64,000 nt of DNA from Chloroflexota bacterium (lineage in GTDB: Bacteria > Chloroflexota > UBA6077 > FW602-bin22 > CADDYW01). Made by a program: the position numbers and the translations under genes. Shown piece by piece: positions 1-9,838 of the stretch (position 1 is the first letter of the stretch; the number at the start of each line of letters is the position of its first letter). The stretch is taken from assembly GCA_019690095.1 (NCBI GenBank), contig JADGGD010000003.1, positions 1-64,000 on the forward strand, written 5' to 3'. Under the pieces are notes generated by a model. That model was given only the letters and a program-made list of their open reading frames with translations, did no database searches and was not told where the DNA came from.

Positions 1-2
1 AG

Positions 3-182
3 AAGAAGCTGTTCTCGGACCTGAAGGATGTCGTGAAGATCACCACATCGACCAAGACGCCCGATGCCGAACAGCTGCGTCGGATTAATGATGTCGTCGA
101 ACGGCTCGTCTCCCAGCAGGGCTACTGTGTCGTCTGTGCGAATGAGCTCCTCCGGTACGTTGGCACACTGCTGGCCCGATGA
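3..182 (+). CDS. prkA: PrkA-family serine protein kinase, C-terminal fragment
   Basis: Only the last 59 codons lie in the window, read in frame from base 3 to the TGA at 180-182; the start is upstream of the window. The visible tail (KKLFSDLKDVVKIT near its start, GYCVVCANELLRYVG near its end) resembles the C-terminus of PrkA, an AAA+/kinase-like protein that phosphorylates serine residues under starvation or sporulation stress. The identification leans on context: the next two genes are yhbH and spoVR, the classic partners of prkA. The stop codon overlaps the yhbH start (ATGA), so the genes are translationally coupled. The nucleotide-binding domain is not visible. Confidence 0.8.
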   Translation, partial: KKLFSDLKDVVKITTSTKTPDAEQLRRINDVVERLVSQQGYCVVCANELLRYVGTLLAR

Positions 183-1405
183 CGCCAGATGCGAGGGGGT
201 GGGACGGAATGCGCTGGACACTCGATCTATCACGGCAGGACTGGTCGCTCCATCGCAAGGGGCCGATCGACCAGGCACGCCATAACGAAAAGGTCAAGGA
301 GGCGATTAAAAGCAATCTGCCGGGCATCATCAGCGAAGAGGCGATCATCACTGCCGAGGGTGACCGCATCGTCAAGGTGCCGATCCGCTCGCTCGACCTT
401 CCTCACTTCCGCTACGACTTCGGGCGCAACAAGCACATTGGGCAGGGCGAAGGAGGAAGCCAGCCTGGTGATAAGGTTGGCCCGGCTGGTGCAGGTGAGG
501 GCAAGCAGGCCGGCAATATGCCGGGGATCGACTACTACGAGGCAGAGATAACCGTTGACGAGATCGCGGCACTCATCTTCGAGGATCTCGGCCTGCCGAA
601 CCTCCAGCAGAAGACTGCTGAGACGATGGAAACGGACGCCTACCGCTTCACGGAGATCGCCAAGAAGGGCATTATGTCCAACCTAGATAAGCGGCGAACG
701 GTCCTCGAGAACATCAAGCGCAATGCACTGGCCGGGCGCCCCCGGTTCGGCCGGATCAAAGAGGACGATCTCCGCTTCAAGATCTGGGTCCCGGACGTAC
801 GCCGCGAGACTAACGCCGTGGTCATCGCCATGCGCGATGTCTCCGGCTCGATGGGCGAGTTCGAGAAGTACATCTCGCGCTCATTCTATTTCTGGATGGT
901 CAAGTTCCTGCGCACCAAGTACAACAACGTGCGCATCGTCTTCATCACCCACCATACTGAGGCGAAGGAGGTCGATGAGGAGACCTTCTTCAAGCTGGGC
1001 GAGAGCGGCGGCACCAAGGTCTCCTCGGCCTATCAGCTCGCGCTCGACATCATCAAGGAGCGCTTCGACCCGAATGCGTGGAACATCTATCCCTTCCACT
1101 TCTCCGACGGCGATAACTGGGGAGATGTCGATAATCGCCGCTGTGTCGAGCTGGTCAACAAGCTCCTCGAAGTCTCCAACGTCTTCGGCTACGGAGAGAT
1201 CCGGGAAGGGGGTGTTCGGTCGAGCAGTACGCTGATGAACGCATTCCAGGCGATCAAGAATGAACGCTTCATCCCGGTCATCATCACGGACAAGAAGGAC
1301 GTGCACCCGGCCCTGCGCAAGTTTTTCAGCCCGCAGATCACCCCCGAGGCCGTTCCTGCCACGGCCGCGCTCCGGATCGGAGGGCGCCGCGATGATGTCG
1401 CCTGA
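179..1405 (+). CDS. yhbH: YhbH/YeaH family protein (DUF444, vWA-like)
   Basis: A 408-aa protein of the DUF444 family (YhbH in Bacillus, YeaH in enterics). It contains a vWA-type metal site, DVSGSMG at about residue 221, followed by an alpha/beta fold with FITHHTEA and HFSDGDNWGD segments. The N-terminus has the family's conserved DLPHFRYDFG motif and a flexible Gly-rich stretch. The ATG at 179 overlaps the prkA stop, and spoVR starts inside its 3' end. The family is linked to PrkA signalling and sporulation or stationary-phase stress, but its biochemical activity is not established. Length is normal for the family. Confidence 0.92.
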   Translation: MTPDARGWDGMRWTLDLSRQDWSLHRKGPIDQARHNEKVKEAIKSNLPGIISEEAIITAEGDRIVKVPIRSLDLPHFRYDFGRNKHIGQGEGGSQPGDKVGPAGAGEGKQAGNMPGIDYYEAEITVDEIAALIFEDLGLPNLQQKTAETMETDAYRFTEIAKKGIMSNLDKRRTVLENIKRNALAGRPRFGRIKEDDLRFKIWVPDVRRETNAVVIAMRDVSGSMGEFEKYISRSFYFWMVKFLRTKYNNVRIVFITHHTEAKEVDEETFFKLGESGGTKVSSAYQLALDIIKERFDPNAWNIYPFHFSDGDNWGDVDNRRCVELVNKLLEVSNVFGYGEIREGGVRSSSTLMNAFQAIKNERFIPVIITDKKDVHPALRKFFSPQITPEAVPATAALRIGGRRDDVA

Positions 1406-2813
1406 CCTGGCATCGATCGAGAAGGCCATTGACCAGATCTTCCAGATCGCTGAGCGCTTCGGCCTGGATCCCTTCCCGATCTACTTCGAAATCGTCCCCC
1501 CGAGCATTATGTACGAGTTCGGGGCCTACGGACTGCCGGGCCGCTTCTCCCACTGGACCCATGGTCGAGCATACCAGCAGACCAAGACCCTCTATGATTA
1601 CGGCCTCAGCAAGATCTACGAACTCGTGATCAATACCGATCCCTGCTATGCCTTCCTGATGGAAGGCAATTCGATGATCCAGAACAAGCTGGTCATTGCT
1701 CACGTCATTGGCCACAGCGACTTCTTCAAGCACAACGCCTACTTCCGACGGACCAATCGGAAGATGCTCGATAGCGTTAGCCTGAATGCCGAGCGCATCC
1801 GTCACTATGAGTTCCAGCATGGGCGCCTGGAGGTCGAACAGTTCCTTGACGCGGTTCTATCAATCCAGGAACACGTGGACCCACAGCCGGAGATGCGGGA
1901 GAAGGCGCGAGCTCTCGCCGAGCAGGAGCGGCACGAGCCCCATCGGCCGTCCCTGCCGACCCCGTACGACGACCTCCTCGATCTCGATCGGCGGATCGAG
2001 ACGCCGCCGGAGCCCGCTGTTCCCCCACGGCGCTTCCCCGAGGAACCGGACAAGGATCTGCTCCAGTTCATCGCCGAGCACGCCCCGGACCTCGCGGACT
2101 GGCAGCGTGACATCATTCAGATCGTCCGCTCGGAGATGCTCTACTTCGTCCCGCAGATGCAGACGAAGATTATGAACGAAGGGTGGGCCGCCTACTGGCA
2201 CGTTCGGATTATGCGCGAACTCGATCTGAGCGATGCCGAATACCTGGAGTTCTCACACCTCCATGCGAATGTGCTGGCGCCGTCGCGCCACAGTCTGAAT
2301 CCCTACCTGGTGGGCATGCGAATCTTCGAGGATATTGAGCGGCGCTGGGACAATCCGACCGACGAGGAGAGGCGCGAGCTGGGACGCATGCCGGGGCAGG
2401 GACGGGCGAAGATCTTCGAGGTCCGCGAGATGGAGAACGACGTCTCGTTTATCCGAAACTACCTGACCCCGGCCGTGATCGATGACCTCGACCTCTACAT
2501 CTACAAGCTCGAGGGCGATGAGTGGAAGATCGTCGAAAAGGACGGGCAGAAGATCCGCGATATGATCGTCGCCGGCATGACGAACTTCGGCTTCCCCTAC
2601 ATCGTTGTCGAGGATGGGGATTACCGGCGGAACCGGGAGCTGTATCTCAAGCACCTCTACGAGGACCAGGAGATCGACATTGACTATGCCGAGAAGACCC
2701 TGCGCTATGTGTACCAGCTCTGGAGACGCCCGGTCCATCTGGAGACCGTGCTGAACGGCAAGGGGGTCGTGCTGACTTTCGACGGTGAGAAGAATACCAA
2801 GCGGGTCCTGTAA
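1392..2813 (+). CDS. spoVR: SpoVR family protein
   Basis: A 473-aa SpoVR-like protein (YcgB in enterics). It has the family's N-terminal FGLDPFPIYFEIVP segment, HVIGHSDFFKHN, the block NEGWAAYWHVRIM, and a C-terminal beta-rich part ending in a charged tail. The start is ATG 1392 (an adjacent ATG follows), preceded by GGAGGG at 1379-1384; it overlaps the yhbH 3' end by 14 bases. A longer in-frame reading upstream is low-complexity sequence inside yhbH and was rejected. SpoVR is needed for spore cortex formation in Bacillus but is widespread in non-sporeformers as the third member of the prkA-yhbH-spoVR unit. Confidence 0.93.
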   Translation: MMSPDLASIEKAIDQIFQIAERFGLDPFPIYFEIVPPSIMYEFGAYGLPGRFSHWTHGRAYQQTKTLYDYGLSKIYELVINTDPCYAFLMEGNSMIQNKLVIAHVIGHSDFFKHNAYFRRTNRKMLDSVSLNAERIRHYEFQHGRLEVEQFLDAVLSIQEHVDPQPEMREKARALAEQERHEPHRPSLPTPYDDLLDLDRRIETPPEPAVPPRRFPEEPDKDLLQFIAEHAPDLADWQRDIIQIVRSEMLYFVPQMQTKIMNEGWAAYWHVRIMRELDLSDAEYLEFSHLHANVLAPSRHSLNPYLVGMRIFEDIERRWDNPTDEERRELGRMPGQGRAKIFEVREMENDVSFIRNYLTPAVIDDLDLYIYKLEGDEWKIVEKDGQKIRDMIVAGMTNFGFPYIVVEDGDYRRNRELYLKHLYEDQEIDIDYAEKTLRYVYQLWRRPVHLETVLNGKGVVLTFDGEKNTKRVL

Positions 2814-3017
2814 CCGCGGCCGCATCCGAGTGCAACCCATTGACAGGGGAGGTCGGGCGTCTGCGCGTAATGACCGCGTGAAGCCGCCCGGCTCCCTGTG
2901 GTATAGTGGCGGAGGCAGGATCCGCAGGTATCCCGGCCAATTGGCGGGCATGGTCTGATCGGTGACCGCGAGGCGATCCGGCCGGGGTCTGGATTCTTGA
3001 TTCTCCCGGAGGCTACG

Positions 3018-3488
3018 TTGCCGCAAGGACTCGAAACGATTATTCAGGTTGTGCTCGCGCTGGTCGGGGCCTATGCCGCTGCCTTCTGGTTTTGCCTGGT
3101 CGTCTGGACCTTCCGCGATATTCAGCAGCGGAGCCGCGATGTCGTGGTCCAGGTCCTTGCCACTGCCCTTGTGCTCCTCTTCAACGTGCCTGGCCTGATC
3201 CTGTACACCATCCTTCGCCCACCGGAGACACTCGCCGAGGCCTATGCCCGCTCACTGGAAGAGGAATCGTTGATCCAGGACATCGAAGAGCGGCAGTCGT
3301 GCCCTGGCTGTAAGCGCCGCGTCCAACCCGACTTCATCGTCTGCCCGACCTGCCGGGCTCGGCTCAAGCAGCCCTGTGCGAGTTGCGGGCGCCTTCTGCA
3401 ACTTAACTGGCGGGTCTGCCCATACTGCGGGGTTGACGTCGCCGCAGAGGCACCGTCCCCATCAACCTCGACACGAGTCCACGCCTGA
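3018..3488 (+). CDS. Membrane protein with double zinc ribbon
   Basis: About 156 aa. Two hydrophobic segments come first (around IIQVVLALVGAYAAAFWF and VLATALVLLFNVPGLILY), then a cytosolic tail with four CxxC pairs (CPGC, CPTC, CASC, CPYC), i.e. two zinc ribbons. The TTG at 3018 was chosen because GGAGG at 3008-3012 sits five bases upstream; an in-frame TTG at 2997 has no such site. Zinc ribbons on membrane anchors are common in Chloroflexota; the function is unknown. It is a single gene that converges on the formamidase gene. Confidence 0.75.
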   Translation: MPQGLETIIQVVLALVGAYAAAFWFCLVVWTFRDIQQRSRDVVVQVLATALVLLFNVPGLILYTILRPPETLAEAYARSLEEESLIQDIEERQSCPGCKRRVQPDFIVCPTCRARLKQPCASCGRLLQLNWRVCPYCGVDVAAEAPSPSTSTRVHA

Positions 3489-3535
3489 TCCGCCGCCGCG
3501 ATTGGGAATCCTCTGGTCGGGGCTCTTCCCCCGGG

Positions 3536-4459
3536 TCATATGCGCCGGGGGAGGAGCTCCTTCGCGATCTTGCAGACCACAGTGTAGGCCGGGTCAAAGA
3601 CGTTCCCGATATCGTAGCGGACGCACTGCCCCAGGAGTAGAGACGCCTCCCGGGCATCCAGGGCGAAGTCCTCGGCTAGCCAGCGCATCATCTCGCTTGT
3701 CGCATGCTGGAGGGCCTGGTCGAGCGGACGGGCATTCCCGACGGTCATGAGCTCGACATCGTTCTCCGCGCGAGGCCAGTGAATCGTCTTCCCCTTCAGC
3801 AGGTGGACCGTGAACCGAACGTCGAAGGAGATCTCGATCCCAGTGCCGATGATTTCTCCATCCCCCTGGAGGGCATGGCCGTCGCCGACGAAGAGGAGCG
3901 CACCGGGAACGGCGACCGGCAGGTATACCGTCACCCCCTCGCGAAAGCCGCGATAATCCATGTTCCCGCCGTGGGTAGAGGCCGTGGCAGTTGAGATCGC
4001 CTGACCGCGCGGTGGGGCAACCCCAAAACAGCCGAGCATAGGGTCGAGCGGCAGGCAAAGGCGGCCCAGGGATGTCTCCGGCCGAATCAGGGTCGCAGTC
4101 CATGTCTCGAGATCGACATCCCATTCAGCGAGATCCTCATCCGGATCTGGTGGCAGGTTGCGTACGAGCTCTGGCTCAATGACGTTGGGCGCGATGACCT
4201 GTCGGCTCCAGCCAGTGCGTCGATTGGGCCGCAGGCGATCGAAGTGGACGGCAAGGGTGTCGCCCGGCTCTGCGCCGGTGATGAAGAAGGGGCCGGTCTG
4301 CGGATTGCCCCGCTCCGCTACGGTAACACCTTCCCGGTTGCGCCCGCGAGCATCAACGGTCGTCGTCTCGACAGTATCGCCGTCAGCGATGTGCAGGACT
4401 GGCGGATAGGTTCCTATTGCGGTGTAGTACACTGTCGGATCGAAGTGATGGATTGCCAT
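3536..4459 (-). CDS. Acetamidase/formamidase family protein
   Basis: A 307-aa protein of the FmdA/AmdA family, which hydrolyses short amides such as formamide or acetamide to ammonia and the acid. Family features include the N-terminal HHFDPTVYYTAIG, the GDTVETTTVDA beta strand, TGPFFITGAEPGDTL, and a central region with HGGNMD, a conserved metal-binding stretch. The start is the ATG at 4459, with GGAGAGGAG about ten bases upstream; a longer reading frame is lower quality. No amide or urea transport genes are adjacent, so the substrate is unknown. It is probably cytosolic and supplies nitrogen. Confidence 0.85.
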   Translation of the reverse strand: MAIHHFDPTVYYTAIGTYPPVLHIADGDTVETTTVDARGRNREGVTVAERGNPQTGPFFITGAEPGDTLAVHFDRLRPNRRTGWSRQVIAPNVIEPELVRNLPPDPDEDLAEWDVDLETWTATLIRPETSLGRLCLPLDPMLGCFGVAPPRGQAISTATASTHGGNMDYRGFREGVTVYLPVAVPGALLFVGDGHALQGDGEIIGTGIEISFDVRFTVHLLKGKTIHWPRAENDVELMTVGNARPLDQALQHATSEMMRWLAEDFALDAREASLLLGQCVRYDIGNVFDPAYTVVCKIAKELLPRRI

Positions 4460-4803
4460 CGCGCGCACTCCTCTCCTGGAGAGATATCGGCCACCACGGG
4501 CTTGGGCCGGGGGCCGGCCAGCCAATGGTGCCGGGGAGGATCATACACGACATCTCCATAATCACGGATAGTCGCCGAACGGATATCTGGGCTCCGTTCC
4601 CCCGAGCATGCCGTGCGGTGTAGTTGACGACCATCGCCGACCCTGCTATGGTCGGAACACCGGCCTGGTACGCGGCCGCAGTCGGCTCCCGGCATCTCGC
4701 GAGCAGATACGGTGATCGCAGCCAGGCACCCCGCGATGGGTTATGCCGTGACATTCCCCGCGGACTGAACTGCCTCGAGGGCAGGGCGCAGGCAACGAAC
4801 GGA

Positions 4804-6780
4804 ATGGTGGATGCGCTTACTCTGCGGAAGGCTCGTCTCCAGATGGGTGCCCTCCTTCTCTCCCCTGGTCTTGCCCTGGCCATGGCCATCGCCGCGATTA
4901 CCCGGCTGGGATGGCTTGGCCTCGTCGAGTTCAAGAACGATGAGAGCTGGGCCATGCGGATCGCAGTCGCAATCGCTCGGGGTCAGGATCTTCCACTGGT
5001 TGGCATCGGCTCATCACTGGGCGTCCCGAATGCCCCCTTCTTCGTCTATCTGATGGCCCTGCCAGCGCTGCTGGACCGCAATCCGACCGTGGCTACCGGC
5101 TTCATTGCCGTGCTCGGCGTCCTGGCGGTCGGGATCGCCCACGGGATCGCGGCACAGGTGGCGGATCGCGTCGCGGCAGTTGCAGCGGCGCTCTTCTACG
5201 CAGTCAGCCCATGGGGCATCATCTTCAGCCGGAAGATCTGGGCCCAGGATGCTCTCCCGGCCTTCGTCGGACTTTGCTTCTGGGCCCTCCTGGCAAGCGT
5301 CCTGACCGGGCGGCGGATCCTGATCGCCCCCGGGGTGATCCTGCTGACCCTGGCGACCCAGCTTCATCCGACAGCGTTCTTCCTGGTACTGCCGGCGCTT
5401 GTGCTTGTCGGCGGCTGCCTTGTCCTCGACAGAACACGCCCCGGGGCAACCCTTCGGTGGCTCGCCGTGGGTCTGATCGGGGCTTTCCTGATCGAGCTCC
5501 CCTTTCTGATCTGGCAGATGGAGAACAATTGGCCGCTCGCCGCCGTTGTGCGTCGTCTCGGGGCAGGACCGGCCCGGGTGGACGGGCTGGCCTTCTACCT
5601 TGCCGGGAGCGTCGCGGTGGGGAATGGCTACCCGACCCTTGCCCAGGTACCGAATTCCTGGCGTCCGGCGGGCATCATCGAGGCGGCCCTGCTGGTGATC
5701 GGGAGTACAGTCCTGATCGCGCGGATCCGTCGGCAGGAAGCCCTTTCCCAGCGGATCTGTGCCGCTGCCCTGCTCCTCTGGCTCGCGACGCCGGTGCTCG
5801 GCCAGGTGCGCCACGCGGTGCCCCTTTACCCGCACTATTTCATCGTTCTCTACCCGGCGTCCTTCGTGGTTGCAGGTATAGGGGTCTCAGCGCTCTATCA
5901 ATGGGCAGCGAAGCACGGCCGGGGAAGCATCCGCGGCCCGTGGATCGCAGCTGTGGTGACCGGCCTGCCAGTCCTCATTGGGATGCTGGCCTTTGCGACG
6001 TACATCGATGCGCTCGCACGGGGTGCCGTACAAGCCGCCTTCGGGGCGCCGCTCGCCTCCCAGCTGGCCCTGCTGGAGACAGCCGACCGTTTCGCTGCCG
6101 GGGGATCGGTCTATCTCGGAACGCACAGCGATCTCGCGCCGTCGCTGGCCTTTCTAAGCGATGGCCGCTGGCGGGCCTTCGATGATCGACGCGGGCTCTG
6201 CCTGCCGGCTGCGCCGCGCCCGGCGATCCTGGTGATCACCGATCCCCACACGACCGCCGGCCAGCTCGCCAACCGATGGCTGTCCGAGGACTACCTGGCT
6301 GATGTTCCCCTCGACCGCCTCACGCAGGCCACACTCTTTCGCATTCGCCCCGGCGTGGTCGAGAGCGCGGCCGACTTCCATTCCCTCGAGGTCGCCTTCG
6401 AGGATGGGATGATCCTGAGTGGCTACCGTCTCGCGATCGATCAGGCGGACCGGCGCCTCCTGGTCGATCTCCACTGGCGCCTCGGCCCCAACCCGTCTGC
6501 AAAACCACCGACTGTCTTCAATCACCTTGTTGATGCCCGGGGGGTCAACGCGGCCGGGGCGGATGGCCTGGCCTACGATGGCTCGACATGGGGCCCCGGG
6601 GACACCTGTATTGACGAGTTCGCGATTCCCTGGCCAGCCCAGCCGGGGACGTACCGGCTGGAGGTCGGACTATACGAATATCCGAGCATGCGGCGGTTCC
6701 GAATCGTGCAGCCAGTTCCGGGCGCGCCGTCGGACGCCCTCGATCTCGGGACGGTCGTGCTTCCACCATCCGAGAAGTAG
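4804..6780 (+). CDS. GT-C-type membrane glycosyltransferase with C-terminal beta module
   Basis: About 658 aa. The N-terminal two thirds is polytopic and resembles the ArnT/PMT (GT39) superfamily: after the first membrane helix comes FKNDESWAMRIA, where the acidic NDE is the expected catalytic or lipid-phosphate binding loop. About ten more hydrophobic helices follow, then a soluble C-terminal region (from about residue 575). That region has LSGYRLAIDQ, LLVDLHWRL, FNHLVDARG and PGTYRLEVGLYE, a pattern repeated in the next protein. The start is uncertain: ATG 4804 fits the first helix but has a weak ribosome site, and a TTG at 4624 is possible. It probably transfers sugar from a polyprenyl-phosphate donor outside the membrane. 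It lies 11 bases upstream of the next gene, as a two-gene operon. Confidence 0.78.
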   Translation: MVDALTLRKARLQMGALLLSPGLALAMAIAAITRLGWLGLVEFKNDESWAMRIAVAIARGQDLPLVGIGSSLGVPNAPFFVYLMALPALLDRNPTVATGFIAVLGVLAVGIAHGIAAQVADRVAAVAAALFYAVSPWGIIFSRKIWAQDALPAFVGLCFWALLASVLTGRRILIAPGVILLTLATQLHPTAFFLVLPALVLVGGCLVLDRTRPGATLRWLAVGLIGAFLIELPFLIWQMENNWPLAAVVRRLGAGPARVDGLAFYLAGSVAVGNGYPTLAQVPNSWRPAGIIEAALLVIGSTVLIARIRRQEALSQRICAAALLLWLATPVLGQVRHAVPLYPHYFIVLYPASFVVAGIGVSALYQWAAKHGRGSIRGPWIAAVVTGLPVLIGMLAFATYIDALARGAVQAAFGAPLASQLALLETADRFAAGGSVYLGTHSDLAPSLAFLSDGRWRAFDDRRGLCLPAAPRPAILVITDPHTTAGQLANRWLSEDYLADVPLDRLTQATLFRIRPGVVESAADFHSLEVAFEDGMILSGYRLAIDQADRRLLVDLHWRLGPNPSAKPPTVFNHLVDARGVNAAGADGLAYDGSTWGPGDTCIDEFAIPWPAQPGTYRLEVGLYEYPSMRRFRIVQPVPGAPSDALDLGTVVLPPSEK

Positions 6781-6791
6781 CGAGACAACCG

Positions 6792-9700
6792 ATGAACGCA
6801 GGAAGGCGCCCGGAGCCTGGGTATAGGGGCGGACGCGGCCTGGCGGTTGCGGTGCCGATACTGGCAGCAGGACTGGCGATCTATCCCCTGCTCCCCCCGG
6901 GCATCCCTTCCACCGCGGACGGTCCGCTCCACCTGATTCGGAGTGTCGAGTTCGATGCACTGCTCCACCGCGGCATCCTCTACCCGCGCTGGGCGCCCGA
7001 CCTGGCCTACGGCTACGGGTACCCGCTGTTCAACTACTACGCTCCCCTGTTCTACTATCTCACCGAGATTCCCCACCTGCTCGGCGCAAGCTTCGAACTC
7101 TCCCTGAAGCTCGTCATCTTCGGTGCGTTCCTTCTCTACGGCCTTGCGGTCTACTGGTGGACACGGCCGTTTCTCGGCGAGCCGGGGGCGGCTGTCGCTG
7201 GGACTGCATACATCTTCGTGCCGTTCCGCTTCCACGAGGCCTATATGCAGGGCGATTATCCGCAGTTTCTTGCGCTCGCCCTGGCACCGCTTGCACTCGG
7301 TGCCCTGGACCGCCTGCTGACTGCCCGGCGCGTCACTCCTGGTCGGATCCTCGGGCTTACCGCCGCATTCGCGACCGTCCTGCTTGTCCACAACATCAGT
7401 ACACTCTGGGTCGGCCTCACCCTGGCCCTCTACGCTGCAGTGCGCGTTGCGGTCGAGGTATGCCAGACGGCGACGCGGGACGCCGTGGGAGGCAAGGTGC
7501 CGTGCCCGTCAGAGGGCTCAGATCGCCTGCTTGTGCGTCTTGCCTGGATAGCAGCGACCGCCGTGCTCGCACTCGGCCTGACCGCGTTCTTCTGGCTTCC
7601 AGCCCTGGCCGAGCAGAACGTGGTGCAGCTGTACCGTCTCAGGACCGACGACTACGACGTCCGCCATTCGTTCATCACGCTTGCCACGCTCCTCGCGCCG
7701 CCCGCCGTAGTTGACCAGACGGCAGCGAACCCACCGCCCTACCTCCACCTGGGCTGGGGACAGCTCGCGCTCTCGCTTGCCACGCTTCCCCTCGCCGGCC
7801 TGGTCGTTCGCGCTGCCCGACGGTCCAGCGGTATCGGCCTTACCAACGCATCCCTGGCCCACCTGATCTTCGGCTGGTCTCTCCTGCTCGGAAGCGCTGT
7901 ACTCACCATACCGATCTCGACACCGGTCTGGCGGCTGGTTCCCCTGCTGGCCTATACCCAGTTCCCCTGGCGCGTGCTCGAGCTGAGCGGGCTCGCCACC
8001 GCGCTCCTCGCCGGCGTTGCGGTCCACCTGGCCCTGGCCCTTGCAGGAGGGTGCGACGCAGAACCAGGCCGAGCAGCCTCTTCGACCGCAGCAGGTCCGG
8101 CGATGGTCCCGGCACAGAAAGGGCGCCTCACTCGCGCCAGAGCGGTGGGCATTGTCGGAACAGCACTGGCTCTGGTCATCGTGCCATCGCTCGTCTACCT
8201 GTACCCCCGCGAACCCTTCCTGGTCTACGGCGCGCTGACTGCGGCCGACGTGACCGGCTTCGAGCGGCAGGGGGGAGCAGTGGGCACGACCAGTACCGGC
8301 GAGTACTATCCGCGCACAGTGACCGAGCGGCCCCGCGCGCCTCTGCCCGCGGATCTCGATCAGATCGGCCGTCTGGACCGTGCCGTCCTCCCCACCGGGA
8401 GCGTGGTGGTGTTCGAGGGAAGCCAGGGATATGCCGAGCGCTACCGTCTCTTCCTGCCGCGGCCCGCAACGCTCCGCTTCGATCTCATTCTCTTCCCGGG
8501 CTGGCAGGTCGACGTCGACGGGCGGCCGGTAGCGGTCCGCCCGAGCCCGGGGCAGGGGCTTCTGCTAGCGGATGTCCCGGCTGGACAGCATATCCTCGTG
8601 CTCGAGTTCGTGGACACGCCGGTCCGTCAGGCCGGCTGGACCATCGCGGCGGTCAGTCTGGGCATCCTGCTCGCGCTCGGCGGATGCTACCTCGGCCAGC
8701 GGCTGATCAGACGGCAGTCACCCCCGGGCACAGTGCCCGAGACGGTGCCATACCGCACACTCGATACCCGCGCACAGCCTGCCGCGGCACCGCTTCCCGA
8801 CGCCACCCTCGATCGGCGCGGCGTCGTCGTCCTGGGAGGAGGCATCCTGGCACTCCTGTCCCTGCGTGCGACGAGTCCGGCCCCCTACGCGGCCATCTTT
8901 GCCCGGCGCTCCCCACTCGACCGGGTGATCGGCGCGGGCCATCCGATGCGTGTGCGTCTGGAAGATAAGATCGAGTTCCTCGGGTATGACCTTTCCACGT
9001 CCATCGTCCCTCAGGGAGGATCGATCACCCTTCGCCTGTACTGGCGGGCACTTCACGCGCTGGATCGGGACTACCGATCCCTGGCGATGATCGCCCGAGT
9101 TGGGGATAAGGGCCTGCTGACCCAGGACGATCGCGTCCACCCCGGTGGCGTCCCGACCTCGAGCTGGCGGACCGACCACTATACGATTGACGAGCATACC
9201 CTCGCAATCCCGGCCGCTGCACCGCCCATGGTCTATCAGCTTCAGGTGGCTCTCTATGACCCGCGGACGCTCCAGCACCTCCGTCAGGATGGGCGAAGCG
9301 GCTGGGAGGCCGAGCAGATCGTCCTCCAGGAGATGCACGTCATCCGCCGGATGCCTCTCGATCTGACGGCATTCCGGTCTCTTGGAGAGCCGGTGTTTGG
9401 AGGGATCATTCGGCTGCTGGGTTACCAGGTCAGTGCCGACCATCTCCGCGCCGGTCAGACGCTCGTGCTTACCCTGGTCTGGCAGGCAGATCATCCGATC
9501 AGCTACGATTACACCGTCTTCACGCACCTGATCGACCGGAACCAGCAGCAAGTAGCTGGGCACGACAGCATGCCGATCGATGGACAGTATCCCACTTCGA
9601 CCTGGCTGGTCGGCGAGCCGGTGGTTGACGTGCATCCGATCCGGCTTCCGAGCGACCTCCCTGCCGATCGGTATCACCTTGCCTTCGGCATCTACGATGC

Positions 9701-9800
9701 CCGGACGCTCCAGCGGCTCATGATCGAGGCGCAGGGCGGGAGCAGTCCCCGGAGCCAGATCGATCTCGATCTACCGATCATCGTCGAACCGGCCCGCTGA
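6792..9800 (+). CDS. Large polytopic membrane protein with two C-terminal beta modules
   Basis: 1002 aa. Residues 1-450 are polytopic and match the style of 6-pyruvoyl-tetrahydropterin-synthase-related/YfhO-like membrane proteins: STADGPLHLIRSVEF after helix 1, then WAPDLAYGYGYPLFNYYAP, a glycosyltransferase-like GT-C periplasmic loop. A soluble part follows, with another helix near residue 620 and one near 680. The tail holds two related beta modules (about 715-830 and 865-1000): FLGYDLSTSIVPQGGSITL and LLGYQVSADHLRAGQTLVL, each ending in Y.L.....YD..TLQ. The upstream protein has one such module. Probable role: surface glycan or glycolipid assembly. Activity was not assigned from the sequence. 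Confidence 0.75.
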   Translation: MNAGRRPEPGYRGGRGLAVAVPILAAGLAIYPLLPPGIPSTADGPLHLIRSVEFDALLHRGILYPRWAPDLAYGYGYPLFNYYAPLFYYLTEIPHLLGASFELSLKLVIFGAFLLYGLAVYWWTRPFLGEPGAAVAGTAYIFVPFRFHEAYMQGDYPQFLALALAPLALGALDRLLTARRVTPGRILGLTAAFATVLLVHNISTLWVGLTLALYAAVRVAVEVCQTATRDAVGGKVPCPSEGSDRLLVRLAWIAATAVLALGLTAFFWLPALAEQNVVQLYRLRTDDYDVRHSFITLATLLAPPAVVDQTAANPPPYLHLGWGQLALSLATLPLAGLVVRAARRSSGIGLTNASLAHLIFGWSLLLGSAVLTIPISTPVWRLVPLLAYTQFPWRVLELSGLATALLAGVAVHLALALAGGCDAEPGRAASSTAAGPAMVPAQKGRLTRARAVGIVGTALALVIVPSLVYLYPREPFLVYGALTAADVTGFERQGGAVGTTSTGEYYPRTVTERPRAPLPADLDQIGRLDRAVLPTGSVVVFEGSQGYAERYRLFLPRPATLRFDLILFPGWQVDVDGRPVAVRPSPGQGLLLADVPAGQHILVLEFVDTPVRQAGWTIAAVSLGILLALGGCYLGQRLIRRQSPPGTVPETVPYRTLDTRAQPAAAPLPDATLDRRGVVVLGGGILALLSLRATSPAPYAAIFARRSPLDRVIGAGHPMRVRLEDKIEFLGYDLSTSIVPQGGSITLRLYWRALHALDRDYRSLAMIARVGDKGLLTQDDRVHPGGVPTSSWRTDHYTIDEHTLAIPAAAPPMVYQLQVALYDPRTLQHLRQDGRSGWEAEQIVLQEMHVIRRMPLDLTAFRSLGEPVFGGIIRLLGYQVSADHLRAGQTLVLTLVWQADHPISYDYTVFTHLIDRNQQQVAGHDSMPIDGQYPTSTWLVGEPVVDVHPIRLPSDLPADRYHLAFGIYDARTLQRLMIEAQGGSSPRSQIDLDLPIIVEPAR

Positions 9801-9838
9801 CACGAGCCGGTCAGGGGAGAGGTCTGACGGCCGCGTTG

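Noticed and set aside
2840-2907. TTGACA at 2840-2845 with TATAGT at 2902-2907 as a promoter
   Set aside because: The spacing of 56 bases is far from the usual 17, so they are not a pair.
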